A DNA stretch of 64,000 nucleotides from Prochlorococcus sp. AG-449-J16. GTDB taxonomy: Bacteria; Cyanobacteriota; Cyanobacteriia; PCC-6307; Cyanobiaceae. The DNA is taken from positions 1 through 64,000 of the forward strand of contig QCQK01000002.1 in NCBI GenBank assembly GCA_003209565.1, in the 5' to 3' direction. Shown one piece after another: positions 52,062 through 59,567 of the stretch. Position numbers and translations under genes: made by a program. Positions within the stretch are counted from its first letter, which is position 1; every line of letters begins with the position of its first letter. Under the pieces are notes generated by a model. That model was not told the DNA's origin. It did not search any database and was given only the letters and a program-made list of their open reading frames with translations.

Positions 52062-52259
52062 TTAAAATGCTCCATTGCAGTTGAACCCACTGCAGTTAAT
52101 AATCCTGAAAATATTCATTACTAAGTTGTGGAATCTTTCATCATAAAAGAACGCCCAGGTTGTAAATATAGCAAAACCAGAGACAGCAAAAGCAGCATAT
52201 TGAAGCCAATGTATGCCATAGCTGTCTAATCCATTTTTATCAAAATCAGAATTACTCAA
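52062..52259 (-). CDS. Small single-span membrane protein
   Basis: 65 residues. SYGIHWLQYAAFAVSGFAIF then TTWAFFYDERFHNLVMNIFR, one or two hydrophobic stretches, with two cysteines at the C-terminus (INCSGFNCNGAF). Coupled to 51873-52055. Unknown role. Confidence 0.55.
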   Translation of the reverse strand: MSNSDFDKNGLDSYGIHWLQYAAFAVSGFAIFTTWAFFYDERFHNLVMNIFRIINCSGFNCNGAF

Positions 52260-52358
52260 TTGCTTTTTTACTTATAATAAAAATTTTTTTTTTAAAAGGA
52301 GAGTTTGTTTTGAACGAGAGATTTATTTTTTTCTTTAAGACCTTAATGTATTCATAGT

Positions 52359-52613
52359 TTAAATAAAACCAGGTATTATCCACCCAAAAAAACCGTAGTT
52401 TATTATCAAAGCTAAAAAACCAATCATAGCTAATCTCCCATTTGTAATTTCGGCATTTTTCCAAAATTTACCCATGTAGTTTTTAATTTTTTTTGAATTT
52501 TTATCAATCAAATAATTTGGTTCTAAAGGTTCCTGCAACCTTTTGATGGCGTATAAAGTAAATTGAATTGTAATTGCGATGATAACAACTATAAAACTAG
52601 TAAGTGCATCCAT
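52359..52613 (-). CDS. hli: High-light-inducible (Hli) protein with extra N-terminal helix
   Basis: 84 residues from ATG 52613 (DALTSFIVVIIAITIQF). The ORF-track start at 52679 adds 22 codons without support. The C-terminal helix reads FWKNAEITNGRLAMIGFLAL followed by INYGFFGWIIPGFI: the E-x-x-N-G-R-x-A-M chlorophyll-binding motif of the Hli/ELIP family. A first hydrophobic helix precedes it, so the protein probably spans the thylakoid membrane twice. Protects photosystems under excess light. Confidence 0.88.
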   Translation of the reverse strand: MDALTSFIVVIIAITIQFTLYAIKRLQEPLEPNYLIDKNSKKIKNYMGKFWKNAEITNGRLAMIGFLALIINYGFFGWIIPGFI

Positions 52614-52679
52614 TTTTAGATTTAGTATGTAATCATTTAGTAAGCTAAAAAGTGAATGACAATTGTATGTATCAAACAT

Positions 52680-52961
52680 TTCCTAAATCGACTTTATTGA
52701 CAGAGGAAACCTTAACTTGAAATATTAATTAATGTAACATATTTAAAAAAAAATTAGTATGAATTCTTACTTTTTCTTTCGATTTCACATTATTAAGAAC
52801 TTTACTGTTACGTTTATGTGTCAGTTTTCAAGAGTAGTCTTAATTCAAATGCAATATTAGTTTTAATTCTTGTTTCTCCAGTTTAGATTGAGTATTGGGA
52901 TTTTTTAGAAATTTATTTTCAATGTTATTTATTTTAATTAATTTTTAAAAAATAGAAATTA
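52680..52961. other. Intergenic region
   Basis: 282 bp between hli and a small gene. A plus-strand ORF of 33 codons (52759-52860, MNSYFFFRFHIIKNF...) exists but lacks a ribosome-binding site. Otherwise nothing recognised. Confidence 0.4.
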
Positions 52962-53081
52962 TTACTTTTGTTTGGTTTCTGGAAGGTAAAATTTATTCCC
53001 TAAGGTATAACCAATTGACATAAGTACGAACCCGATAAGTTGAGGTAAATGAGAATTTGCTAGAGAGATTTTTTCAATCAT
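52962..53081 (-). CDS. 39-residue membrane peptide
   Basis: IEKISLANSHLPQLIGFVLM then SIGYTLGNKFYLPETKQK: one helix with polar ends. Layout parallels the 28-residue peptide at 57259-57345 (LPQ/YPQ before the helix). Below ORF-track limit. Unknown role. Confidence 0.5.
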   Translation of the reverse strand: MIEKISLANSHLPQLIGFVLMSIGYTLGNKFYLPETKQK

Positions 53082-53122
53082 TTCCCAATCTATAAAATAA
53101 TATAATAATAAAAAAATTTTAA

Positions 53123-53305
53123 TTATGTAAATCTATTTTTTTTTGATTCTTTAATTTCCCCAGATTTTTTTAGTGAATTAACAAGCCTTTCATTTTCTGT
53201 TTTTAAATTTTCTAATGCAGATTTTGTGAATTGTTCTTTAGCCTCAAATTTTGCTGAACTTATAACTTTTTTATTAGGCAGTTTTTTCTTCGGTTCTGGC
53301 TTCAT
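53123..53305 (-). CDS. Small Lys-rich coiled-coil protein
   Basis: 60 residues. Basic start KPEPKKKLPNKKV, then a heptad-like helix TKSALENLKTENERLVNSLK ending KKSGEIKESKKNRF. The ENLKTENERLVNSLKKSG piece resembles KVLTNENDFLVKNLKKAG of 57112-57237, so the two are probably paralogues. Confidence 0.58.
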   Translation of the reverse strand: MKPEPKKKLPNKKVISSAKFEAKEQFTKSALENLKTENERLVNSLKKSGEIKESKKNRFT

Positions 53306-53403
53306 ATTAAACAGGTTTTAAAAAATCTTAGAAGTTATTTTTTTTGTATTAGGTATTATTTTTTACAATTTACTGGTTAATAATATTTGTTTACATAAAC
53401 AAA

Positions 53404-53616
53404 TTAATCTTTATCTTTTGGGAGCCTTAACCATCCAGTAGTCCATTCTGATTTTAGTTTTGCCCATGAGATCCTTTTAATATCTTTTTTATTTTTGGTA
53501 GGAAAAATATCAACCCACCTATCTTCATTTTTCCCACCATAATCTTTAACTTGAAAATGCCTATTACCATTAATAGTTTTTGGTGCTGTCCAACACAAAG
53601 TAGGAGGCCATTTCAT
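53404..53616 (-). CDS. Trp-rich small protein (TIGR02450-like)
   Basis: 70 residues with six Trp: KWPPTLCWTAP, NGNRHFQVKDYG, DRWVDIFPT and ISWAKLKSEWTTGWLRLP. The pattern K-W...HF-V...W-x-x-L-x-x-x-W-x-x-GW fits the Trp-rich TIGR02450 family of marine bacteria. Function unknown. Confidence 0.68.
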   Translation of the reverse strand: MKWPPTLCWTAPKTINGNRHFQVKDYGGKNEDRWVDIFPTKNKKDIKRISWAKLKSEWTTGWLRLPKDKD

Positions 53617-53640
53617 GAGAAATTTTAAAAGTTAAAAAAA

Positions 53641-53727
53641 CTAAAGGTTGCTTTGCCCAGTCAGAACTAAGCCATAATATGCAATCGTACCAAGAATAAG
53701 TACTATACCTAGTATTCTAATAATCAT
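53641..53727 (-). CDS. 28-residue membrane peptide
   Basis: IIRILGIVLILGTIAYYGLV then LTGQSNL: a single helix. Same strand as its neighbours, 24 bp after the stop-facing gene at 53751. Small size gives limited certainty. Confidence 0.4.
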   Translation of the reverse strand: MIIRILGIVLILGTIAYYGLVLTGQSNL

Positions 53728-53750
53728 GATTTAATATTTTTAAATTCAGA

Positions 53751-54005
53751 TTATCTTAAAGAGTTTTTATAAATTTGAGTTGAAGATTTAATATTTTCTA
53801 ATTTTTTTTTTTTATTTCTAACTATGGAGTGGCAAGATTCAGGATGCCATTCATTTTGTATCTTGCCAATAAAATCATAAATAAATGAATCGGGACATCC
53901 AGTTTTTTTTTGAAGTTCTAAAAGTTCTTCTTTAATGAATTCATATACACTCGTTATTACCCCTAAATTTTCTTCTTGGGAGGGAATCCATTTTTTATTC
54001 TTCAT
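53751..54005 (-). CDS. Hypothetical protein
   Basis: 84 residues, soluble, helical. NLGVITSVYEFIKEELLELQ, KKTGCPDSFIYDFIGKIQNE and WHPESCHSIVRNKKKKLEN. Two cysteines. Overlaps the upstream gene by 11 bp, so translationally coupled. No family recognised. Confidence 0.6.
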   Translation of the reverse strand: MKNKKWIPSQEENLGVITSVYEFIKEELLELQKKTGCPDSFIYDFIGKIQNEWHPESCHSIVRNKKKKLENIKSSTQIYKNSLR

Positions 54006-54186
54006 TAATGTTTTTTAAATTATTTTCCACAATATCGTAATAAGTTATGTCTTCATAATCAGCATCTGAACAACATAAATCTCCATAAAGTTCCTCTAAC
54101 AAATCGTACGCATCTGAATATTTATCAAAACTTTGAGCTGTTAATTCGTCATCTTTCCCATCAATTCTAATTATTTTGTAGTTCAT
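53995..54186 (-). CDS. Small acidic protein
   Basis: 63 residues from ATG 54186 (NYKIIRIDGKDDELTAQSFD), preferred over the ORF-track ATG at 54201 which adds HLSN. SDAYDLLEELYGDLCCSDAD, YEDITYYDIVENN. Very acidic. Pattern of an aKIxxx-DG strand and a YxDAYDLLE helix is common in small Prochlorococcus proteins. Coupled to the next gene. Confidence 0.62.
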   Translation of the reverse strand: MNYKIIRIDGKDDELTAQSFDKYSDAYDLLEELYGDLCCSDADYEDITYYDIVENNLKNINEE

Positions 54187-54244
54187 ATTACTTAGATGCA
54201 AAAAGTATTTTTTGATTCATTAGATCATCTTATAAATAAAAATC

Positions 54245-54451
54245 TTATTTAGGAGTATTAGTTGGGTAAAGCTTCTGAATTTTATTTTTCTGAATTTCTA
54301 TTTTTCTTCTTTCATATTTTTTTTCCATTATTTTTCTGATAAATAATTGTGGGATAAGCCAAACTAAAGCAATAGCTATTGCCATGAAAGGAGGATTTCT
54401 CCACGTTAACTTAATAATCTCTTGTATAAATTCTTGATTGAAAATTTCCAT
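54245..54451 (-). CDS. Small single-span membrane protein
   Basis: 68 residues. Acidic amphipathic start, helix PPFMAIAIALVWLIPQLFIR, and a highly basic tail (KIMEKKYERRKIEIQKNKIQ), so C-terminus in the cytoplasm. No family recognised. Confidence 0.58.
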   Translation of the reverse strand: MEIFNQEFIQEIIKLTWRNPPFMAIAIALVWLIPQLFIRKIMEKKYERRKIEIQKNKIQKLYPTNTPK

Positions 54452-54625
54452 AAATTAAATTTTGATGATAAATATATCTTTGCTTTCTTTTATAAAATCT
54501 TTTAAATTTCACAACTTATCATAACCTTAAAAAAGGTAATAAGGAATTTTATAAATTTTTTCTTTTTCTAGTTCGTTTTCTTTTATATTTGGATTTAGAT
54601 TGATTTTTTATTTTTTAGTTTAGAG

Positions 54626-55291
54626 ATGTCGACTTACCTAATTACAGGATCAAATAGGGGTATTGGATTAGAACTATGTAGGCAAATTCATAAGAGGGGA
54701 GATAATGTAATTGCTACTTGTAGGAAGGCTTCAAAAGAACTTAGAGATTTAGGAGTGAGAATTGAAGAGAATATAGAAATTTCTTCTGATGAGTCGATAA
54801 CAAATTTGTGCAAAAATCTATCTGGAGTTAATTTAGATTGCTTAATTCATAATGCAGGAATTTATGAATTTAATTCTTTCGAAAACTTAGATAAAAAAAG
54901 TATTTTGCGGCAATTTGAAGTCAATGCATTGAGCCCAATATGTATGACTCAATCACTTAAACATTTTTTAAAAAGATCTTCTAAAGTTGCTTTTATCACA
55001 AGTAGAATGGGATCTATTGAAGATAATACATCTGGAAGTTCTTATGGTTACAGGATGTCCAAAGTCGCTTTGTCCATGGCAGCAAAATCACTTTCTATAG
55101 ATTTATCAAGAGAAGATATTTATGTAGCTATTTTGCATCCTGGGTTAGTGAGTACAAGAATGACTGGCTTTACAAGAAATGGAATTAGTCCTGAAGAATC
55201 AGCAAATGGCCTTTTAAAACGTATAGATTCTTTAAATAAAAATAACTCGGGTACGTTTTGGCATGCCAACGGAGAAGTTTTGCCTTGGTAA
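54626..55291 (+). CDS. Short-chain dehydrogenase/reductase
   Basis: 221 residues. TYLITGSNRGIGLELCRQIH (TGxxxGIG cofactor loop), LDCLIHNAGIYEF (NAG motif), FITSRMGS (Ser) and SSYGYRMSKVALSMAA (YxxxK). Arg after the first strand and CRKAS suggest NADP preference. Classical single-domain SDR, substrate unknown. Shorter than most (~250), close to the C-factor/CsgA-like group. Confidence 0.9.
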   Translation: MSTYLITGSNRGIGLELCRQIHKRGDNVIATCRKASKELRDLGVRIEENIEISSDESITNLCKNLSGVNLDCLIHNAGIYEFNSFENLDKKSILRQFEVNALSPICMTQSLKHFLKRSSKVAFITSRMGSIEDNTSGSSYGYRMSKVALSMAAKSLSIDLSREDIYVAILHPGLVSTRMTGFTRNGISPEESANGLLKRIDSLNKNNSGTFWHANGEVLPW

Positions 55292-55423
55292 AATCTATAT
55301 TTTTACTTTTAAGAGATTTATATCGTTAATTTGTTAAAAAACTTTTAAATTTTTAAAGAATTTCTTTCCTTGTTTAGTTCTTTTAGTTATCTTGAGAAAA
55401 ATATTAGTAAAGGAGGTGATTCA

Positions 55424-55546
55424 TTGTCGTATCTACCGAAAAATGCGGTTATTCAAGGGGCCGTGAATTCAAAATCTTCATCACATTCATCGGTCTCTTT
55501 TTCTTTGATTAAGAAAAAAGGTTTTATAATTAACAGATTTATATAA
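55424..55546 (+). CDS. 40-residue micro-protein, TTG start
   Basis: TTG 55424 lies 8 bases after GGAGG. Sequence begins LSYLPKNAVIQGAVNSKSSS and ends VSFSLIKKKGFIINRFI: Ser-rich centre and a basic hydrophobic tail. No ATG alternative. No family recognised. Terminator follows 21 bp after the stop. Confidence 0.5.
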   Translation: MSYLPKNAVIQGAVNSKSSSHSSVSFSLIKKKGFIINRFI

Positions 55547-55567
55547 ATCAGTTACTTAATAGTAAAA

Positions 55568-55602
55568 AGCTCTGCATCTCATGAAGTTGCAGAGCTTTTT
55601 TT
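55568..55602 (+). terminator. Strong intrinsic terminator
   Basis: AGCTCTGCA-TCTCATGAAGT-TGCAGAGCT then TTTTTTT: perfect 9-bp stem and seven Ts, downstream of the 40-residue ORF. Confidence 0.85.
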
Positions 55603-55632
55603 ATGAATTTAAATAATCTTTCAAAATTTACT

Positions 55633-55734
55633 CTATCTTTTTTGGCCGAAGTAAATTAAGGCTAAAAAAGATAAAGTGCTTACTAAAGCGATTAAGTACC
55701 ATCCAGTTGAGGAGTTGCTAGTTACTTCTGTCAT
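55633..55734 (-). CDS. 33-residue membrane peptide, last gene of a four-gene micro-operon
   Basis: TEVTSNSSTGWYLIALVSTL then SFLALIYFGQKR: polar N-terminus, one helix, basic end. ATG overlaps the stop of the upstream 31-residue gene (ATGA). Confidence 0.55.
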   Translation of the reverse strand: MTEVTSNSSTGWYLIALVSTLSFLALIYFGQKR

Positions 55735-55826
55735 TTATTTTGATATTTATCGGAGGAATTGATTATTTGAGTGAAAATCAAAATTGACATCATTAAAAAA
55801 AATAAAAGGATGTAAGTTACATTCAT
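55731..55826 (-). CDS. 31-residue membrane peptide
   Basis: NVTYILLFFLMMSILIFTQI followed by INSSDKYQNK. ATG directly follows the stop of 55827-56081 (TAAATG) and its own stop overlaps the next ATG, so all are coupled. Confidence 0.5.
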   Translation of the reverse strand: MNVTYILLFFLMMSILIFTQIINSSDKYQNK

Positions 55827-56081
55827 TTATAGAAAAATGCTAATAATCAAAAAGATTATTCCTAGAACTACCGTAACAATTGCTCCATCTACTAATAAGT
55901 CCTTCCATGTATAACTTTTAAGCATTCTTGTTTTATCTTCTTCACTCATAAGGTTCTTTAACCACGTCCAATCTAAAAGCTTTGTCAATGCAACACCAAA
56001 AATTAAATGACCAAACAAAATCCCAACTAGATCAATTCTAGAAATATCTTTAGTGAGACTTGTAATAATAAAAAAGTCCAC
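55827..56081 (-). CDS. Two-span membrane protein
   Basis: 84 residues: RIDLVGILFGHLIFGVALTK helix, then a charged loop (SEEDKTRMLKSYTWKDLLVD), then AIVTVVLGIIFLIISIFL. Start overlaps the previous stop by 1 base (TAATG). No family recognised. Confidence 0.62.
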   Translation of the reverse strand: MDFFIITSLTKDISRIDLVGILFGHLIFGVALTKLLDWTWLKNLMSEEDKTRMLKSYTWKDLLVDGAIVTVVLGIIFLIISIFL

Positions 56082-56308
56082 TAGCTTTTTTCTTTATTAG
56101 ATAAGGCACCACCTTCTTCTTTGTATTTTTCCCAAGCTTCGCTTATTTTTGATTTAGAGAAATTTTGTTTTCCCTCAGAGAATTTATTTTTGATGTTATT
56201 TAAACTATTAGTCAGTTCTTTTTTTGTTGGTTCATCAAGAAAGTTTGATGTTAATTTCCATAAATACCAGCTACTAGCTAGAAGGAGAATTAATCCGAGT
56301 AATTGCAT
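56081..56308 (-). CDS. Small membrane-anchored helical protein
   Basis: 75 residues. N-terminal helix QLLGLILLLASSWYLWKL, then a long amphipathic charged helix (KKELTNSLNNIKNKFSEGKQ, ISEAWEKYKEEGG). First gene of the four-gene coupled micro-operon 56308-55633. Confidence 0.62.
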   Translation of the reverse strand: MQLLGLILLLASSWYLWKLTSNFLDEPTKKELTNSLNNIKNKFSEGKQNFSKSKISEAWEKYKEEGGALSNKEKS

Positions 56309-56399
56309 ATTAGTTTTTTACCATCCTACAACTTTTCAAATGGTTTCGATAAATTAATTTATTTAATACCTGCAGAAATGTTTTTGACCTAAATAAAAA

Positions 56400-56555
56400 T
56401 TAAAACTTTAACCAGTGGAAAAATATTCTATCCAGCAGCCATATAGTTAGACCCCCTTCCAGGAAAGCTAACCAATACATCCCATAATCAGAAAATCCCA
56501 TTTGTTCTTTTACTGTTTTAATTAATTTTTTGTGAGCTTGAATGAGATCTTTCAT
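56400..56555 (-). CDS. 51-residue membrane protein
   Basis: Soluble start KDLIQAHKKLIKTVKEQMGF, then MYWLAFLEGGLTIWLLDRIF and FHWLKF. Below ORF-track limit. The F-L-E-G-G piece also occurs in 50429-50659 (FFLEGGIAK), perhaps by chance. Lies 15 bp downstream of 56571-56822 on the same strand. Confidence 0.52.
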   Translation of the reverse strand: MKDLIQAHKKLIKTVKEQMGFSDYGMYWLAFLEGGLTIWLLDRIFFHWLKF

Positions 56556-56570
56556 GAACAATCAAATTTT

Positions 56571-56822
56571 TTAAACCTGCTGAATTTCTTTAATTAAAAA
56601 ACCTTTCCCGTAGCAAGATAGACATGTTTTAGTCTCATCTAGTGAAATTCTTAGAAATCCTGCTCCATTACATCTAAAGCAATTTACTTTAGTGTTTAAA
56701 TAGATTTTTGATTTAATTTTAGCCGCACGATTTAAGTAAGAAACAGTTTCTTTCCGGCCATTTGCTTTGGCAGCTTTGTTTAGGAGCTTTTTGTAGTTGA
56801 CTTTAAGTTCTTGGATATTCAT
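56571..56822 (-). CDS. Small DnaJ-type zinc-finger protein
   Basis: 83 residues. Basic helical N-terminus (KVNYKKLLNKAAKANGRKET), then two CxxCxGxG units: CFRCNGAGFL and CLSCYGKGFL, enough for one zinc site. Cys-rich DnaJ-like domains without a J domain occur in plants and cyanobacteria as thiol-disulfide or assembly factors (family knowledge). Role here unknown. Confidence 0.75.
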   Translation of the reverse strand: MNIQELKVNYKKLLNKAAKANGRKETVSYLNRAAKIKSKIYLNTKVNCFRCNGAGFLRISLDETKTCLSCYGKGFLIKEIQQV

Positions 56823-57111
56823 CTTTTATTTAAGCTATGATGGGAATATAGGAAAACTAAATTTTTAAAAGAATTATAAAAAGTTTGAAAATCCCAACGA
56901 TATTTCTAATCTGAGCTCTTGCTGAGATATGGATAATATAACTAGAATTTGTTTTGTATGTTTGGTGTAAAGATTATAATTTGTATATTTAATAGAAATT
57001 TTATATTTGGCAAATAATATTTTGGGTTTTCATTCAAGAAATCATTATTTCACCGTAGAAAGAAATTTTTGGAAAATTTGTTGTTTAAAATTATTTTTTA
57101 GCTTTAATAAA

Positions 57112-57237
57112 TCAGCCAGCCTTTTTGAGATTTTTTACTAAAAAATCATTTTCATTAGTAAGCACTTTGAGTTTAGATTTTTCCAATTCTTTTTTGATTT
57201 CGGGATTTAAATTCTTTTTTGTATCATTTAAATTCAT
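57112..57237 (-). CDS. 41-residue coiled-coil peptide
   Basis: NLNDTKKNLNPEIKKELEKS then KLKVLTNENDFLVKNLKKAG. Heptad-like, soluble. C-terminal half resembles 53123-53305. Below ORF-track limit. Confidence 0.5.
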   Translation of the reverse strand: MNLNDTKKNLNPEIKKELEKSKLKVLTNENDFLVKNLKKAG

Positions 57238-57258
57238 AAGATTTGTACTTTTAAATAT

Positions 57259-57345
57259 TTAAAATCCAAAAGCGATCATAGTGATCCCAAAGAAAAATTG
57301 TGGATAGTTTTTTCTTAAAAGAAGATAATATTTTATTTTGCACAT
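57259..57345 (-). CDS. 28-residue membrane peptide
   Basis: CKIKYYLLLRKNYPQFFFGI then TMIAFGF. Basic start and a hydrophobic end; parallels the 39-residue peptide at 52962-53081. Marginal support. Confidence 0.35.
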   Translation of the reverse strand: MCKIKYYLLLRKNYPQFFFGITMIAFGF

Positions 57346-57410
57346 AGAAATTCAAATTTATTCAACATATTGTGGAAAACCCTGTTGAAAAACGCTTAAA
57401 AAGTGGATAA
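57299..57410 (+). repeat. Three DnaA-box-like sites
   Basis: TGTGGATAG (57299), TGTGGAAAA (57371) and AGTGGATAA (57402) are, on the other strand, CTATCCACA, TTTTCCACA and TTATCCACT, within one mismatch of DnaA box consensus, all in one orientation, in a gene-poor gap. Significance uncertain. Confidence 0.3.
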
Positions 57411-57770
57411 CTCTTCGGGAGCATTACCAAAACAAGCTTTTCTGGAAAAATTTTTAAGTATTAATACTTCATTAAATAAAATAAAATATAGTTTAAAAAG
57501 TATCATAATCTCTTGTTATAACAGTGGGATCATTGCTTTTTAAAAAAGATAAAATATCTATACCAGAAGCTCATGTTGATAAAAAATTTAAAAAGTTTTT
57601 TCTTCATCATGTATCAAATTGAAAATTAAAGTGAAGAAAAATCAATTTAAACTTGAAATTTTAAATTTTTGCCATAGCTAGTTAATAATTGTTTAATTCG
57701 GTTTTCTCCATGCAAATATTTCTCAAACCTAAAATTAATCAAATAAATTAGTTTAAGTTAATTATTCAAA
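57346..57770. other. Intergenic region, only weak ORFs
   Basis: 425 bp. Holds two of the DnaA-box-like sites and a 32-codon GTG ORF (57524-57622, GSLLFKKDKISIPEAH...) without a ribosome-binding site. No RNA gene recognised. Confidence 0.4.
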
Positions 57771-58007
57771 ATGACAGAAGAAAAAAAGGATTCAAAAAAA
57801 TGTTCTGGAAAGAAAAACATCATGTTTGCCTATGGTTTTATACAACTGGGTTCTAGTTTCGTATCGGCAATAGCTTTAGCTGCAATCGCTTTTGGATTCT
57901 GTTCAGTAAAAAAGGAATCTAAACTTTTTAATAAATGTGTTACAGAAATTATTGAAGATGGTGGCACCAACTCTGAGGCCGTAAGGTATTGCAATGGGGG
58001 CAATTAA
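57771..58007 (+). CDS. Small single-span membrane protein
   Basis: 78 residues. Charged N-terminus (TEEKKDSKKCSGKKN), helix FIQLGSSFVSAIALAAIAFG, then CSVKKESKLFNKCVTEIIED and RYCNGGN; cysteines on both sides. Precedes 58029-58271 by 21 bp. Confidence 0.58.
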   Translation: MTEEKKDSKKCSGKKNIMFAYGFIQLGSSFVSAIALAAIAFGFCSVKKESKLFNKCVTEIIEDGGTNSEAVRYCNGGN

Positions 58008-58028
58008 AATCTCTCTCAGATTAATTAA

Positions 58029-58271
58029 ATGGATTCAACCTGTGATTTGATTATTGATTCTTTAAAAGAAGAGCCTATTGGAGAAACTGATCATTTTATT
58101 TGGTTCATAACAGATATTGGCATTGTTGCCTTATTTAAAAGAGAGGAAAACTTAGTAACTTATAGTTCGAATGTCGAAATTGAGGCAAATAAAATAGCTT
58201 TGGATATAACCAAAGAAGAGAAAGAGTACCTCAAAATAAAAGAGAAACAGCTTTTTTTGTTTTATTCATAA
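58029..58271 (+). CDS. Hypothetical protein
   Basis: 80 residues, soluble, acidic. SLKEEPIGETDHFIWFITDI, GIVALFKREENLVTYSSNVE and a C-terminal helix ALDITKEEKEYLKIKEKQLF. Probably co-transcribed with the gene before. No family recognised. Confidence 0.58.
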   Translation: MDSTCDLIIDSLKEEPIGETDHFIWFITDIGIVALFKREENLVTYSSNVEIEANKIALDITKEEKEYLKIKEKQLFLFYS

Positions 58272-58291
58272 TCTAGGATTTAATTCTTAAT

Positions 58292-58486
58292 TTAGTAAGA
58301 TGGCTCAAGGCCGAAAGCTGGCTCCATAATATTGTTTTCGCTAATTAATTCGTAGGTAAGTTCTTTATTTAGGGCATTTATATAAGATGTATAAAGTTTT
58401 TCCCAAACAAATTCAAATTCATCTTTACTTAAATTCTTGAAAAGAATTTCTCCTTTGAAGTAAATGTGATAAGAATCATTCATCAT
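58292..58486 (-). CDS. Hypothetical protein
   Basis: 64 residues, soluble. NDSYHIYFKGEILFKNLSKD then EFEFVWEKLYTSYINALNKE and a tail ENNIMEPAFGLEPSY. A strand-strand-helix start followed by an acidic Glu-Pro tail is typical of small Prochlorococcus proteins. Unknown role. Confidence 0.58.
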   Translation of the reverse strand: MMNDSYHIYFKGEILFKNLSKDEFEFVWEKLYTSYINALNKELTYELISENNIMEPAFGLEPSY

Positions 58487-58581
58487 GGAAAATTAATCTT
58501 ACCCTTTTTAACGCAGTGAGATATGTATGTAGTATTAGGTGCTACTAAAAAGAAATTTATATTTAGGAGTTAGAAATACTT

Positions 58582-58893
58582 TTAGACTATCCGCGTATTC
58601 ATTTTTTGTTTTTTGAATAATCCGACTGTCTCATCAAGATCCATACACGGCTGAATACTTATATCCATTAACCTTCTCCAGGGATGCCATTGCTTCCAAA
58701 TTGTCTCAAGAGAATCTGCACTTACTACAGAATGTCCAATCCCATTTTGAACCATAAAAATCCAAGAATGTACCTCATAGTTTTCAGGCCTGTTTTGGGG
58801 TCCACCTGATTCGTACCAATTAATTAGCATTTCTGCCCCTTCTTCTTGATCCTCGCCATCTGTAAATTCGTAGGAAATCAAATACCTTTGCAT
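58582..58893 (-). CDS. DUF3303-family protein
   Basis: 103 residues. QRYLISYEFTDGEDQEEGAE, MLINWYESGGPQNRPENYEV, GIGHSVVSADSLETIWKQWH and PWRRLMDISIQPCMDLDETV. The dimeric alpha/beta-barrel style with a WxPW helix matches DUF3303. Function unknown. Confidence 0.78.
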   Translation of the reverse strand: MQRYLISYEFTDGEDQEEGAEMLINWYESGGPQNRPENYEVHSWIFMVQNGIGHSVVSADSLETIWKQWHPWRRLMDISIQPCMDLDETVGLFKKQKMNTRIV

Positions 58894-59176
58894 ATAGATT
58901 ATTATTAAAATCTCTAAACTATTTTAACTCTAGATTTAGATATTGCCTTTCAATATAATTAATGCTAAGAAGTTAATAGAGGTAATTGTATTAAATGACC
59001 GAAAGATTTGGGAAAATTAAAAAGATTATTTTGACTAATTTATCTTTTATAAATAAGACAATCTTGAAATATTTTCAAAACCATGATCTATTCGTATAGC
59101 TCAAGTTAACTGAAAAAATTTGATACTTTTGAAAATACCTTTTATTAGTTACGATATTTATGATTAACAGATTTTA

Positions 59177-59560
59177 ATGAAAAATAATAAGGACAACAGT
59201 GATCCAATTGATAATTTAGAGTACGAAAAAGTTCTAGAAGAAGAAATAATTAATTCATACGAAAGTAAATTCCTGAAAGATACTCAACAAGACAAAAAAA
59301 AGACTAAATTTTACAGACTTAAAAGAAGTCCATTAGAAATAGTAAATAGGACATTTTTCTTTTTCTTTATTGGAAGTTTTCTTTTCTCTTTGTTTTTAGC
59401 TTATTCAGAAAGTAAGTTGTGGTTCATACTTTATGTAATAAGTGCATTGTCATGTGTATTCTATACTCCTAATAGAAAAGCACTTAAAGAATTAATAGCA
59501 GCTTGGCCAAATATAGAGGATCTCATTAAAGGTAGGAGTATGTGGAGAAAAGGCAAGTAA
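59177..59560 (+). CDS. Two-span membrane protein
   Basis: 127 residues. Acidic N-terminus (about 1-45), then TFFFFFIGSFLFSLFLAYSE and LWFILYVISALSCVFYTPNR helices, and a short cytoplasmic end ELIAAWPNIEDLIKGRSMWR. The paired helices are near the C-terminus. Unknown role. Followed 7 bp later by two coupled micro-genes. Confidence 0.6.
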   Translation: MKNNKDNSDPIDNLEYEKVLEEEIINSYESKFLKDTQQDKKKTKFYRLKRSPLEIVNRTFFFFFIGSFLFSLFLAYSESKLWFILYVISALSCVFYTPNRKALKELIAAWPNIEDLIKGRSMWRKGK

Positions 59561-59567
59561 ATAGATT

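Larger units (their letters stand above)
55411..55602 (+). other. Short transcription unit with near-perfect Shine-Dalgarno and terminator
   Basis: AAAGGAGGTGAT (55409-55420) is complementary over 12 bases to the conserved 3' end of 16S rRNA. It is followed by a 40-codon ORF and an intrinsic terminator. No other gene uses this terminator. The unit is probably a micro-protein gene. Confidence 0.5.

Noticed and set aside
52252-52464. 70-codon ORF overlapping hli
   Set aside because: Wrong frame of the hli gene, whose Hli motif is unmistakable.
52759-52860. 33-codon ORF MNSYFFFRFHIIKNF...
   Set aside because: No ribosome-binding site and aromatic-rich composition expected from AT-rich noise.
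57524-57622. 32-codon GTG ORF, faintly like an MsrA N-terminus
   Set aside because: No ribosome-binding site, very short and the resemblance covers few residues.
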